Shown: piece by piece, positions 43,556-52,855 of the stretch
Position numbering within the stretch: position 1 is the first letter of the stretch
Layout of the letters: each line of letters starts with the position of its first letter
Assembly: GCA_030649935.1 (NCBI GenBank)
Contig: JAUSFN010000026.1
Span: 186,001 to 250,000 of the forward strand
DNA length: 64,000 bases
Direction of reading: 5' to 3'
Source: Candidatus Planktophila sp.
GTDB lineage: Bacteria > Actinomycetota > Actinomycetes > Nanopelagicales > Nanopelagicaceae
Notes under the pieces: model-generated
What the model saw: only the letters and a program-made list of their open reading frames with translations
What the model was told of the DNA's origin: nothing
Databases searched by the model: none
Position numbers and translations under genes: made by a program

Positions 43556-45058
43556 ATGGCGTTATTAAAGTCAAAGGCAGCGAAAGCAGCTGCAATGACT
43601 GATGCCACCCGCCAACTGAACTCCGCTACCGCAACGGATTCAGCGTTTGAAGTATCTACAACCCCTGGTTCAACCGCTGATTGGTCGATTTCACAGCTTT
43701 CAGCGATCTACAAAGAGCACCGGACACAGCTTGTCTCGCAAGCACGCCGAATCACCCGCGACGAGGCCGAAGCTAACGAGGTTGTTCAAGAGGCGTTCCT
43801 TAAGTTCATGCTCGCATCGCCAGAGCTCGATACTGCTGATCGTGCGCTTGCATATCTTCGTACCTCGGTCACCAACCTATCCCTGAACGTCATCCGCGCT
43901 CGCGGTGCACGTCCTAACTTGGTTGCAATCGATGCCGATACGACGCAAGAGCGCTTGAACGAGATCGCATCTGAGAATCACGTCGATCTCGATACAACTA
44001 TTGCCGCTGCCGAAGATGCCGCGATTATTCGAGAAGCTCTCTCCCGCCTGACATCAGATCAGCGCACCGCTTTGGTTATGTGGGAAATGGAGGGCCGCAG
44101 CACGCAAGAGATTGCATCTGCCCTTAACACCAACCCAGCAAATGTTCGCCACATCTTGATCCGCGCTCGCAAATCAATGGTCCGCGTTCTTGAAGACTGG
44201 GTCATCGACGAGGCAACTGGTCTGACTGCACTTAACGCGCTTTCAACGACATACAAGAAGGCTGCGAAGATTGCTCAGAAGTCCAGCAAAGCTGCCCTCT
44301 CACTTCTCCTTGTTATTACAGCCTTCCTTGGCTTTAACTCAATGTCGGGTAATGAAGGATCACCACTTGCCATTCTCTCTCCAGAGATTGCAGTAGTTAC
44401 TCCAGTTTCACCACAGGAGTCAGTGAGCCAAACACCAACCGCAATCGCATCAGCCGCCGCAACCGCTAAAGCAACGGCCGCCGCAACCGCTAAAGCAAAG
44501 ACCGCTGCGACCATAGCGGCAGCAGCTGCTACTAAGAGGGCACAAACCGCTGCCCTTAGTATGAAGATCGCCGCACTTTCATTCTTTGGTCTAGATAAAG
44601 ATGGTCTACCAACTGCCTTCACAGTAACTGATTCAGAGAACATCGAAGGTATTGCTCGTCTAACAAAAGGAACTTCATCGGTTGGATCAGGTGGAATTGT
44701 CATTAACAATCAGTTCATAACTGGCTCAGTTGGTCCAAATGTTTTGATTAATCAAGTACTTACAATTGATGGCACAGGTACGCGCTATTCTGCCAACAGC
44801 ATTAACATCGGTTGGGCAGGCAATTGGAACTCAGTTGAAGTTAAGTCAAATGACACTTCAATTGATCGTTTATCAAATGGTAAGTACTTGATTACTTCAA
44901 CCTTTACCATTGGATTACTCAATGAATCAATTTTCTCGGTCCCCACGGGAGGCCGCGGCTATGACCTAGCCGATGCGCCAAAGTCCATCACGACGCGCAT
45001 TCTCCTGAATGCAGGCAAGACCACCTTCCTTGCGCAAGCGGTGCAGGTGAATAACTAA
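43556..45058 (+). CDS. Membrane-tethered ECF sigma factor with C-terminal extracytoplasmic domain
   Basis: 500 residues from ATG 43556 (GGGAG 7 bases upstream; the in-frame TTG at 43523 is less likely). Residues about 45-118 match sigma-70 region 2 (LSAIYKEHRTQLVSQARRI, then AFLKFM and LAYLRTSVTNLSLN); 158-215 match region 4 with a helix-turn-helix (LTSDQRTALVMWEMEGRS, then ALNTNPANVRHILIRARK). A hydrophobic helix follows at about 246-262 (AALSLLLVITAFLGF). Then comes an Ala/Thr/Lys-rich linker (295-340) and a ~155-residue beta-like domain lacking Cys. The expected topology is sigma inside, C-terminus outside. It precedes the surface protein gene and may control it. Confidence 0.85.
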   Translation: MALLKSKAAKAAAMTDATRQLNSATATDSAFEVSTTPGSTADWSISQLSAIYKEHRTQLVSQARRITRDEAEANEVVQEAFLKFMLASPELDTADRALAYLRTSVTNLSLNVIRARGARPNLVAIDADTTQERLNEIASENHVDLDTTIAAAEDAAIIREALSRLTSDQRTALVMWEMEGRSTQEIASALNTNPANVRHILIRARKSMVRVLEDWVIDEATGLTALNALSTTYKKAAKIAQKSSKAALSLLLVITAFLGFNSMSGNEGSPLAILSPEIAVVTPVSPQESVSQTPTAIASAAATAKATAAATAKAKTAATIAAAAATKRAQTAALSMKIAALSFFGLDKDGLPTAFTVTDSENIEGIARLTKGTSSVGSGGIVINNQFITGSVGPNVLINQVLTIDGTGTRYSANSINIGWAGNWNSVEVKSNDTSIDRLSNGKYLITSTFTIGLLNESIFSVPTGGRGYDLADAPKSITTRILLNAGKTTFLAQAVQVNN

Positions 45059-45066
45059 ATAGGTTT

Positions 45067-45204
45067 CCACATTGAGTCCGGATACTCAATGTGGGATTTG
45101 ATGAATCAGCACGTGCGATTCATCGAACCGGGTGAAAGAGTTTCTTTCGTGAAATGTGAAAGAAACTTTGATCCCAAGCCGGCTCTCGGATCGTCCGAGA
45201 ACCG
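45067..45204 (+). promoter_or_regulatory. Structured leader: four consecutive hairpins before the surface-protein gene
   Basis: Four stems in a row within the 165-base gap: 45067-45077 with 45084-45094 (11 bp, perfect, 6-base loop); 45100-45107 with 45117-45124 (8 bp, perfect); 45139-45148 with 45158-45167 (10 bp, perfect); 45184-45190 with 45194-45200 (7 bp, extended by 3 pairs across one mismatch). None is followed by a T-run, so they are not simple terminators except perhaps the first. The last stem ends 19 bases before the start codon and leaves the AAAGGA site free. This looks like an mRNA-stabilising or regulatory leader. Confidence 0.75.
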
Positions 45205-45223
45205 ACTAATCGAAAGGATATAA

Positions 45224-47050
45224 ATGTCTACAAAGACAACTTACAAGCGCATAGCGCTTGTAGCAGTTGCGGCTTTGGGCTTTGGTCTTCTGTCAGTAGC
45301 GCCTTCATCGGCTACTGTACAGTCAGATACATTGACTCTAGGAGCAACCGCAACTTCGGTTACAGCAGGAACTGCCGCCACCACCACGGTGACGCAGACT
45401 TTCCTTGCTCAGAACTCTGAAACAATGACAGTGACCGCATCACTTGTAAGTGGACCTAGCGGAAACACTGTAATTCCAACACTTACTGCAAATGTCCAGA
45501 ACGGTGCTAATGGAACTCCAACAGCATCTGGCTTAGTTGGAACCATGATTGATACTGTTACCGCAACGGGTGGTGTTTATGGTTTAGCATCTGCAACATG
45601 GAATCTTTCATTACCAAGTACTGCAATTGCAGGAACTTACACAATTAAGGTTACGCCTGCCATTACCGGCGGGGCGACACCAGTTGCTGCTGCAGTTACA
45701 TGGACTGTCACCGTAAATGCTGTTGTGCTGACTGTTGCTGACTCATCGTCAACATCAATTCTAAATGCAGCAAGTGTTGCTACAGGGTCAGCAGATGCTT
45801 CGATTACAGTTGCTGCTGCAAACGGTGCAGCGGCTGCTGCGACAATTGTAGTAACACCAAAAGCAGCAGGCGCTGCAACTACAGGATCAACAGTCGTTAC
45901 AGCGACTATCACAGGTCCTGGAACTGTAACTGCATCTGCCTCAAGCACTGCAGCCTCGTCAACTGGCCTTAAGTCAATAACCTTTGCAAGTACCACAGCA
46001 GGCGTAGCTTATGTACACGTCTACGGTGATGGCACAGCTGGTGTTTCAACAATTACCATCACGATTGGTGGAGTAACTGTTGGTACAGAGATAGTTACCT
46101 TCTCTGGAGTAGCAGCATCTGCAGTAGCAACAGTTGTAATCCCAGTAATCAATTCTGGATCAGGTGCAACTTCTACCAGCGCAGTAACTGCAATCGTTAA
46201 GGATGCAGCTGGAAACGTTGTTTCAGGCAAGGCTATGTTTGCAGTCTCAGGAACAACGACTGTATTTGCTAGCGCAACAGCAACAACTGATGCAACCGGT
46301 AAGGCAACATTTGCCTTTATTGGTCTTACAGCTGGAACTTCTACAGTGACAGTACAAGACGTTGCTGCTGGTTCAACTGCTGGCTTCGCAGCAGCAGCGG
46401 TTTCAGTGCGTGCAGGTACAATTACTCCATCTACTGTAACAATGTCGCTAGACAAGGCAACTTATACTCCAGGAGAAGCAGCAGTATTGACAATAGTGGT
46501 TAAGGATGCAGCTGGAAATGCAGTCGCTGACGGAACCGCAACTGTCTTTGCAACTGGCGGAGTTACGAGTTCTCGTGCTCTGACAGTAAGTACGTTGCCA
46601 ACAGGAACTACGTTGACTACTGGTTCATCAACTGGAACATTGAAGTACGCTATCAACGTTCCAAGCACACAGGGTGACTTCACACTCTCAGCTACAGGTG
46701 CGACAGGCATTACTGGCACACTTTCAGTAACAGCAAATGTTGGCCAGTCAGCAGCTGAGGCAGCTAATGCAGAAGCAATCGCAGCAGCAGCAGATGCAGC
46801 AGCAGAAGCAACTGATGCAGCTAATGCAGCAACTGATGCAGCTAACGCTGCAGCAGAGGCAGCAGATGCAGCAACAGCAGCGGCACAAGATGCAGCTGAT
46901 GCAGTTGCAGCATTGTCTGTTCAAGTTGAGGAATTGGTCGCAGGCCTAGTTGCTCAGATCACAGCTCAAAAGGCAGCGATCCGTGCTCTAACAAACCTAG
47001 TAATCAAGATCCAGAAGAGGATAGCGACGATACTCAAGAAGTTGAGTTAG
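45224..47050 (+). CDS. Secreted Ig-like-repeat surface protein with C-terminal coiled coil (S-layer-like)
   Basis: 608 residues, strong AAAGGA site. Signal peptide residues 1-30 (basic start, ALVAVAALGFGLLSV core, SSA cleavage site). The body is very rich in Ala, Thr, Val and Ser with almost no Cys, Trp or His, and has bacterial Ig-like repeats; two share VKDAAGNxV and are coded by near-identical DNA at 46195 and 46498. Residues ~505-570 form an Ala/Asp/Glu heptad-like coiled coil (AADAAAEATDAANAATDA type) followed by a basic helix ending KRIATILKKLS. It could be the main surface-layer protein and, given its Ser/Thr content, a glycosylation target. No sortase motif or LPXTG. Confidence 0.82.
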   Translation: MSTKTTYKRIALVAVAALGFGLLSVAPSSATVQSDTLTLGATATSVTAGTAATTTVTQTFLAQNSETMTVTASLVSGPSGNTVIPTLTANVQNGANGTPTASGLVGTMIDTVTATGGVYGLASATWNLSLPSTAIAGTYTIKVTPAITGGATPVAAAVTWTVTVNAVVLTVADSSSTSILNAASVATGSADASITVAAANGAAAAATIVVTPKAAGAATTGSTVVTATITGPGTVTASASSTAASSTGLKSITFASTTAGVAYVHVYGDGTAGVSTITITIGGVTVGTEIVTFSGVAASAVATVVIPVINSGSGATSTSAVTAIVKDAAGNVVSGKAMFAVSGTTTVFASATATTDATGKATFAFIGLTAGTSTVTVQDVAAGSTAGFAAAAVSVRAGTITPSTVTMSLDKATYTPGEAAVLTIVVKDAAGNAVADGTATVFATGGVTSSRALTVSTLPTGTTLTTGSSTGTLKYAINVPSTQGDFTLSATGATGITGTLSVTANVGQSAAEAANAEAIAAAADAAAEATDAANAATDAANAAAEAADAATAAAQDAADAVAALSVQVEELVAGLVAQITAQKAAIRALTNLVIKIQKRIATILKKLS

Positions 47051-47087
47051 TCTTAATTGCTTCAATTCTTCTGGTAAATATCTAGAA

Positions 47088-47134
47088 CCGAAACCCGGTT
47101 CCCACTTCGGTGGGGGTCGGGTTTCGGCCTTTCT
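47088..47134 (+). terminator. Rho-independent terminator of the surface-protein gene
   Basis: Stem CCGAAACCCG (47088-47097) with CGGGTTTCGG (47118-47127), 10 perfect pairs, topped by CCCAC-TTCG-GTGGG (47101-47114) with a stable TTCG-type loop, then CCTTTCT. A strong structure that fits the end of a highly expressed transcript. Confidence 0.88.
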
Positions 47135-47160
47135 AAAGAGTTATTAAGTACTCTTGTCTC

Positions 47161-48855
47161 ATGTTGGATACACGAAGTAAGAAATTATTAGGGACTATAA
47201 CATTGGCCGCTCTCGCGGCTGTCACCTTGGTGGTGGCACCTTATACATTGATTGACCCAATAAATCTTCCTAAACTCTCGGCCTTGGCCTTTTTTTCAAT
47301 AGTTGCACTTTCGCTTTTAGTTCCAACTATAAAACACCTGTTCAATTCCGAATTTAAAATACTTGTCATACTTATTTCCCTCTTTGCTTTCCAGATTGTT
47401 CTAGTCCTCTTATTTTCTGGAGCTAACTTTGGCGGACAGATATATGGAACTTTTGGGCGCAATACTGGGGCATTGGCATATCTCTCTTTAACTGTACTTT
47501 TGATGAGTTCTGCATTAATTGCCGATGGGGAGTTCATTAAGAAATTTCTTCGAGTTACCGTGATTGTCGGCGTTATTCTTATCGTATATGGCAATATTCA
47601 ATATTTTAATTTGGACCCACTTCCATTTGTAACTGCCTATACAGTTAACGCGCCTGTCGGAACGCTTGGGAACTCTAATTTCCAATCAGCATTTATGGGA
47701 ATAATTACTGTTGTAGCGTTTACCATGGCATTAAATAAGTCATTTAGAGCCGCAATACGAGTTGGATTAGCGATAGTAGGATTCGCGGCGGTAGTAGTTA
47801 TATATGAGACTCTCGCCAAGCAGGGATATTTTGCACTTTTGGCGGGTGCTCTAGTCGTAGTGATTCTTTGGCTGTTTATGAATAATCGAAAAACTCTGGG
47901 AGTCGCTGTCTCTGGATTTGGGGCGATAGGCGCGGGCTTAGTCTTCTTGGGTCTAATTAATTTTGGGCCATTAGCTAGTTTTCTGTATAAAAGTTCGTTG
48001 GAGGCGCGCGGATATTATTGGCGGGCTGCAATAAACATGCTCATAGACCACCCCTTCTTCGGTGTAGGTATGGATGGATACATTGACTGGTTTCGGCGGT
48101 CGCGGCCGAGCAGTTTTTATGAAAATGGATTCTTCTCGTTTTCAAACTCAGCCCACAACGTCTATTTAGATATAGCTTCAAACGGTGGTGCTCCATTGAT
48201 TCTGGTTTATTTTGCCATAATCGCACTTGTAATCCTCTCAATATTTCGGGTCGTCAAGAGAAACTCCGGCTTTGATATTCACTTCGTAGTGATAGTTGGC
48301 GCATGGGCTGCCTATCAGGCTCAATCAATTGTCAGCATCAATCAACTAGGGCTAGCAATTTGGGGATGGGTTTTAACTGGTCTGATTATTGGATATGAAA
48401 TCAATACAAGAGATGTAAAGATTGAGAAAGATTTGGGAGTAAAAAATAAACAGCCCCAACGAAAAGCCAAAGTCGTGACGCAACAACTTTCCTCAGCGAC
48501 AATTTTGAGGGTTTTTGGCGGAGTGATGGTCGGTGCAATTGTCGTCATACCACTCTATTATGCAAATGCTAGTTTTTTCTCGGCTTTGAAGTCCGGCGAT
48601 ATTAAAGCAGTGCAGACAGCTGCATACTTAAAGCCAATTGATGAGAGACGCCTTCTTCATGTGGCAACGATTCTTCGTGATGATAAAATGGATTCGGAGG
48701 CGATCGCTGTACTCCGTGATGCTACTAAGGGCTATCCAGATTCCTTCGATTTCTGGCAGTTGTGGACAACTATTCCGACGGCAGCGCCGGCAGATATTGC
48801 AGCGGCAAAAGCCGAAATGATGCGCTTAGATCCTTTTAATCCCGATATCAGGTAA
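47161..48855 (+). CDS. O-antigen ligase/Wzy-family membrane protein (possible protein O-oligosaccharyltransferase)
   Basis: 564 residues with about ten to twelve transmembrane helices and a large loop containing SSLEARGYYWRAAINMLIDH and PFFGVGMDGYIDWFRR, then SNSAHNVYLDIASNGG near residue 325-340. This is the Wzy_C/WaaL signature (Arg in the YYWRAA stretch and His in AHN). After residue 470 a soluble segment with TPR-like helices (DERRLLHVATILRDDKMDSEAIAVL motif) occurs, as in bacterial O-oligosaccharyltransferases. Placed after the surface protein gene, it could transfer glycans to that protein; a polymerase function is the alternative. Confidence 0.85.
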   Translation: MLDTRSKKLLGTITLAALAAVTLVVAPYTLIDPINLPKLSALAFFSIVALSLLVPTIKHLFNSEFKILVILISLFAFQIVLVLLFSGANFGGQIYGTFGRNTGALAYLSLTVLLMSSALIADGEFIKKFLRVTVIVGVILIVYGNIQYFNLDPLPFVTAYTVNAPVGTLGNSNFQSAFMGIITVVAFTMALNKSFRAAIRVGLAIVGFAAVVVIYETLAKQGYFALLAGALVVVILWLFMNNRKTLGVAVSGFGAIGAGLVFLGLINFGPLASFLYKSSLEARGYYWRAAINMLIDHPFFGVGMDGYIDWFRRSRPSSFYENGFFSFSNSAHNVYLDIASNGGAPLILVYFAIIALVILSIFRVVKRNSGFDIHFVVIVGAWAAYQAQSIVSINQLGLAIWGWVLTGLIIGYEINTRDVKIEKDLGVKNKQPQRKAKVVTQQLSSATILRVFGGVMVGAIVVIPLYYANASFFSALKSGDIKAVQTAAYLKPIDERRLLHVATILRDDKMDSEAIAVLRDATKGYPDSFDFWQLWTTIPTAAPADIAAAKAEMMRLDPFNPDIR

Positions 48856-48943
48856 CAGGGGCTATAGAAGAGTAGGTATTTACTCCATTTATTAACGGCA
48901 ATCAATTATTGTTTACCTATAAGTTTTACTGATTGGGGATGTT

Positions 48944-51007
48944 GTGTTCACACTCGTGGCTATTACCTTTGCCATATTAGGTATCGCACTAGTTTTGGGC
49001 TTTGTCCCAGGCTCCATCATCACTTCTGCAATTTCTGGTGGTTCTAAAAATCGGGGTCCAGTTGCATTAGGTCTTTCAATTGGAATCGGCTTCGCAGTTT
49101 CTAGTATCGCCGTGGCTTGGGCTTTTGGGTTATTTGGCGCAGATAGTTACTTAACTATTTTAATCGTACTAATTGTTATCTCACTCGGGTTACTGATTGT
49201 TCCGAAGTTTAGAGAGACGTTGGCGGTATGGAAAGAGTTTGGACGTATAGATGCCCTACTACTTCTGGTTCCCTTTGTAACCGCTTTTTACAGCAAGCCA
49301 TATTGGGAAGGCACTACTTCGCTTAAAATAACGGCAGGTAGCGGTCCAGATATTCCGCAGAATTTAATGACCGCGTTAGCTCAACCTGGGGTTGGTTCTA
49401 CATGGGCGCAAGGCCGAGATAATTTTTTAGCTTTCTTAGGGGATAAAAACTTAGGTGAGGCTATTTATCACTTGTATCAACTGCCTTCGATGCAACAACA
49501 AGCGGGTTTCGACTATCTAATCTATGGCACTCGATGGGGTTTGAGTATACCCTTTGCACAGATTTTACGTCTTGATTCATCACTTCTGATTATTGGTCAG
49601 GGTTTAACAATATCTGCAGGAATCGCGGCGCTTGGATTTATTATCTATTCATTTTCTCGTTTGGTTTTTGTTCGTTACTCATTATCGTTCTTGCTTTTAA
49701 TTGCATCAATTTCATCAGCGCCAATAATGGTTCAAGTTTTCAATGGCGGAATGGCACAAGCATGGGCCTTGCCAGGTATCGGATTACTCTCAAGTACTTT
49801 GCTTCTTACGCTCTATTTAAAAACTAAAGATGAGTTAACACCGAAAGCATTTAAGGGTTTGATTGCACTCTCAGCCTCTGGATGGCTCGCAAATGCAGTG
49901 ACGTATATAGATTCAAGTATGACTTTGGCGGTAGTATTTGCAATTTCTGCTGTCTTCTTAGGAATTTTGGCTAAAGGCGATTTGAGTCTTTCGCTAGTTA
50001 AAACCATGTTTCTCGGTGGGGTTATTGCAGCGATAATTGTTGCGCCATATACCTACGCCGCGATTACGACTATGAGTATTCGATTAAAACTCGCTTCCGG
50101 CACTGGATTTCTTTTTAATCACTGGCCATTGCCATCTGAGATGCTTGGGGTAATTAATATCTGGACAGGAACGGCCGGTACTCCACGAGATCCTTTAGTG
50201 ATGCTCATAGGAGTTCTGTTATCGGCTGCAATTATCTGGCTAGTGTTGCGTGGAGTTACGAGTAAGGTTACATGGGATAAGTCAGTGTCTATCCTGGGCT
50301 TATCGATTGTGATTGTTTGTGGAGCAGTTGCCTTCTGGGCAAAAAATACTAGTTTGGGTAGCAATTACTCATATGTGAAAGTAGCAACATATGTCGGTCC
50401 TCTTTTCTTGCTAATAATTGGCGAGAGAATGTCGCAGAATTTGAAAGTGAAAGTGGGAAAGAAAGCTAAGAATTCAAAAAATGATTCACATATTTTACTT
50501 CGAATGATTACACCGGTGACCTACGTAGTGATTATGGTAGTTTCCGTGATCTCCACTAACTCTGGTTTAGTAAAACAGCAAGAGTATTCCTATCCATCGG
50601 CAATGACGGCAATTCTAAATGATGATGCGGCGCAAGCTGAACTACGTAACTTTAATTATTTAACTTCATATCGGTCGTTAAGTAACGCACTTGGTTTTGT
50701 GGGCGATACGTATTGGATCGCTAAAGCTCCAAATGATATTTTGTTGGAAACACGAATGAACAATGAACTGCGAATTATCTGCTTCGTGGGTGATGCGGCC
50801 TGTGTTCCTAAAACACCTGAGATTACTGGAAACGTCTTGAATAAATATAGTTTAAAGGTCTATCAATCCCCCATCACTACGGCGCAGTTCGCAGCCCTAA
50901 AGCCACTGGATCGCTTCTATGCAGCGATGGATGCAGTCGGACAACCACGATTTGATGTTCCTGATCGATTCGTTGGCGGAAATCCTCTTCTTAAACCAAA
51001 TACATGA
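48944..51007 (+). CDS. Large polytopic membrane protein, GT-C-like
   Basis: 687 residues from GTG behind GGGGA. About 13 hydrophobic segments, an early extracytoplasmic loop with YSKPYWEGTTSL and GPDIPQNLMTAL and a C-terminal soluble part of about 130 residues after residue 530. The layout (many helices, acidic loop, soluble tail) resembles GT-C glycosyltransferases that use lipid-phosphate sugars, but no catalytic motif can be named. The stop overlaps the next ATG by four bases, so it is translationally coupled with an SDR enzyme. Confidence 0.6.
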   Translation: MFTLVAITFAILGIALVLGFVPGSIITSAISGGSKNRGPVALGLSIGIGFAVSSIAVAWAFGLFGADSYLTILIVLIVISLGLLIVPKFRETLAVWKEFGRIDALLLLVPFVTAFYSKPYWEGTTSLKITAGSGPDIPQNLMTALAQPGVGSTWAQGRDNFLAFLGDKNLGEAIYHLYQLPSMQQQAGFDYLIYGTRWGLSIPFAQILRLDSSLLIIGQGLTISAGIAALGFIIYSFSRLVFVRYSLSFLLLIASISSAPIMVQVFNGGMAQAWALPGIGLLSSTLLLTLYLKTKDELTPKAFKGLIALSASGWLANAVTYIDSSMTLAVVFAISAVFLGILAKGDLSLSLVKTMFLGGVIAAIIVAPYTYAAITTMSIRLKLASGTGFLFNHWPLPSEMLGVINIWTGTAGTPRDPLVMLIGVLLSAAIIWLVLRGVTSKVTWDKSVSILGLSIVIVCGAVAFWAKNTSLGSNYSYVKVATYVGPLFLLIIGERMSQNLKVKVGKKAKNSKNDSHILLRMITPVTYVVIMVVSVISTNSGLVKQQEYSYPSAMTAILNDDAAQAELRNFNYLTSYRSLSNALGFVGDTYWIAKAPNDILLETRMNNELRIICFVGDAACVPKTPEITGNVLNKYSLKVYQSPITTAQFAALKPLDRFYAAMDAVGQPRFDVPDRFVGGNPLLKPNT

Positions 51008-51960
51008 GAGTTTTCGTCACTGGATCATCAGGTTTTCTAGGTTCGTGGATTTGTAGAGTTTTATCGGCAGGGCACGAGGTTATTGCCCTTGTCCGCCCGA
51101 GCTCGGATACGTATCGGCTTACCGATATTGATGGGTTGCAGATTGAGCGCCGAGAAAGCGATGGTTGGGCAGGCTTCATATCGGCTGAAAAACCCGATGT
51201 CTTGATTCTTGCCGATTGGTGGGGCGTCGGAAATCACGATAGAAATGATGCGCGACAGTTCGAGAATATAGAGCGCATGGAAATCATAGCCGTGGCGGCT
51301 AGAGATGCCGGCGTTGGTCTTGTAATCGGCGTGGGTAGCCAGGCCGAGTTAGGACCAGTCTCGAACCGAATCACCGAGGATCTACCCGATAACCCAACTA
51401 CTGAATATGGTAAGGCGAAGGTTACTGCACGAAAAATTATCCAGAGTTCACTTGTCGAATCGAAAACACGTTTTGCGTGGTTGCGAATTTTTTCTACATA
51501 TGGACCTTGCGACACCGATACGTGGTTGATTCCGCAGTTAATCGATACTTTAACAAAGGGTGAGGTTATGAATTTAACAAAGGGCGAACAAGAGTGGAGC
51601 TATCTACATGCCTTTGATTTAGCCCGAGCCTTTGAGGCCGTTATCGAAAGTGAGGCAATGTCAGGTGTTGTCAATGTTGGAAATCCGCAGACCGTTATTT
51701 TGAAGGAAGCGGTACACGTTGTCGCAGATCAATTAGGAGCCCAAGGTTTACTCGGTTTTGGAAATTTAGCGTATCGCCCAGATCAAGTAATGAAGTTAGA
51801 ACCGGCCTGTGAATCGTTGACCTCGATTGGTTGGAAGCCAATAGTTTCTTTTGAAAATGGAATTGCGCAGACGATTCAGTGGCGACACCGCGAAACGCTT
51901 ACTCCATTGCATTGTGAAGATGGTCAGGAAGTTGTATTTACATTACCTTCAAGGCGTTAA
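51004..51960 (+). CDS. NAD-dependent sugar epimerase/reductase (extended SDR)
   Basis: 318 residues. MRVFVTGSSGFLGSWICRVL, DVLILADWWGVGN, GVGSQAELGP, TEYGKAKVTARK (Tyr/Lys catalytic) and WLRIFSTYGPCDTD. Similar in plan to the reductase at 34401-35270. It is joined to the upstream membrane protein by an ATGA overlap and is convergent with the transketolase pair (23-base overlap). Perhaps the C4 reductase for the CDP-sugar made by rfbG nearby; this is context-based. Confidence 0.8.
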   Translation: MRVFVTGSSGFLGSWICRVLSAGHEVIALVRPSSDTYRLTDIDGLQIERRESDGWAGFISAEKPDVLILADWWGVGNHDRNDARQFENIERMEIIAVAARDAGVGLVIGVGSQAELGPVSNRITEDLPDNPTTEYGKAKVTARKIIQSSLVESKTRFAWLRIFSTYGPCDTDTWLIPQLIDTLTKGEVMNLTKGEQEWSYLHAFDLARAFEAVIESEAMSGVVNVGNPQTVILKEAVHVVADQLGAQGLLGFGNLAYRPDQVMKLEPACESLTSIGWKPIVSFENGIAQTIQWRHRETLTPLHCEDGQEVVFTLPSRR

Positions 51961-52855
51961 ATTTCGCAATAATATTATCAACGTTAATTCCATTGGCAGT
52001 ACGCAAAAAACTTTGGTCACCAATCTGCGAAAGATTATTTTGATCGGCTGCGATTAAACCAATGGCCCCATGCAGATTTGCCGCGTTCGTAGCCTCGAGA
52101 ACGGCGGCGCCTACGCCGCCACGGTATGAGTGCTCTTCAATTACAATGACCGGGCCAATGCGCAACGCTTTTTCAAGGTAATCGATATCTATCGTAGATA
52201 TATATGGCATTGAGGCAACGGCAACTGAAATTCCCTGTGCCGCCAAGGCATTCGCTGCAGCAACTGCAACTGTGCCGACTGAGCCGGCAAAGATTAAAGT
52301 TCCAGAGGTGCCAGGGGTTATTTCATTGATTTTCCCATGTGTGGGTTTTGGTCTAGTTGTATGAATAGTTGGTTCGCCACTCTTGCCCAAGCGCAGGTAT
52401 GTAGGCTTTTTTGAAGCGATTATTATGGTGGTTAGTTCGGCCGTTTCGGCTGGATCTGCCGGCACGATTACCTCCATGTTAGGAAGTGCCCGCAGCACTG
52501 CAATATCTTCAAGGGCGTGATGGGTGTAGCCCTGACTGCCATATGCATATCCGGCGCCGACGGAGACAATTACAACTGGGTTGTTCATCAGGCATACATC
52601 GTTTCGAATCTGTTCAAGGCACCTAAGCGTTGGAAAATTACCGATGCTATAAACAAAAACTCTTTTTCCAGTAGATGCATACCCAGCAGCCATTCCCATC
52701 ATGGCCTGTTCGTTAACACCAGAGTTGATGAACTGGTCGGGTAGTTCCCTTTCGAAGGTATCAAGGACGCCATACCCCAAATCACCGGTCATCAAAATAA
52801 TATTTTTATCTTTTTTAGCCACCTCCAGCAAAGTTGCAACAAAGGTATCGCGCAT
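51938..52855 (-). CDS. Transketolase, C-terminal subunit (split form)
   Basis: 305 residues. The pyrimidine-binding and C-terminal domains: VNEQAMMGMAAGYASTGKRVFVYSI (catalytic Glu region), YGSQGYTHHALEDIAVLRALPNMEV, then a second domain with GSVGTVAVAAANALAAQGI. The partner N-terminal subunit overlaps its start by one base. Split transketolases in sugar loci transfer two-carbon units to non-standard acceptors. Confidence 0.9.
   Translation of the reverse strand: MRDTFVATLLEVAKKDKNIILMTGDLGYGVLDTFERELPDQFINSGVNEQAMMGMAAGYASTGKRVFVYSIGNFPTLRCLEQIRNDVCLMNNPVVIVSVGAGYAYGSQGYTHHALEDIAVLRALPNMEVIVPADPAETAELTTIIIASKKPTYLRLGKSGEPTIHTTRPKPTHGKINEITPGTSGTLIFAGSVGTVAVAAANALAAQGISVAVASMPYISTIDIDYLEKALRIGPVIVIEEHSYRGGVGAAVLEATNAANLHGAIGLIAADQNNLSQIGDQSFLRTANGINVDNIIAKFNALKVM

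Noticed and set aside
45067-45094. Simple terminator of the sigma-factor gene
   Set aside because: The 11-bp hairpin is strong, but no T-run follows and three more hairpins continue to the next start codon, so a leader structure explains the region better. Partial attenuation is still possible.
45637-46455. Two long minus-strand frames inside the surface-protein gene
   Set aside because: They are made of Val/Ala/Thr only, mirror the biased codon use of the plus-strand gene and lack ribosome-binding sites.
46737-46949. Gln-rich frame within the surface-protein gene
   Set aside because: It is a shifted reading of the Ala-codon-rich coiled-coil region (GCA runs read as CAG) and has no start signal.
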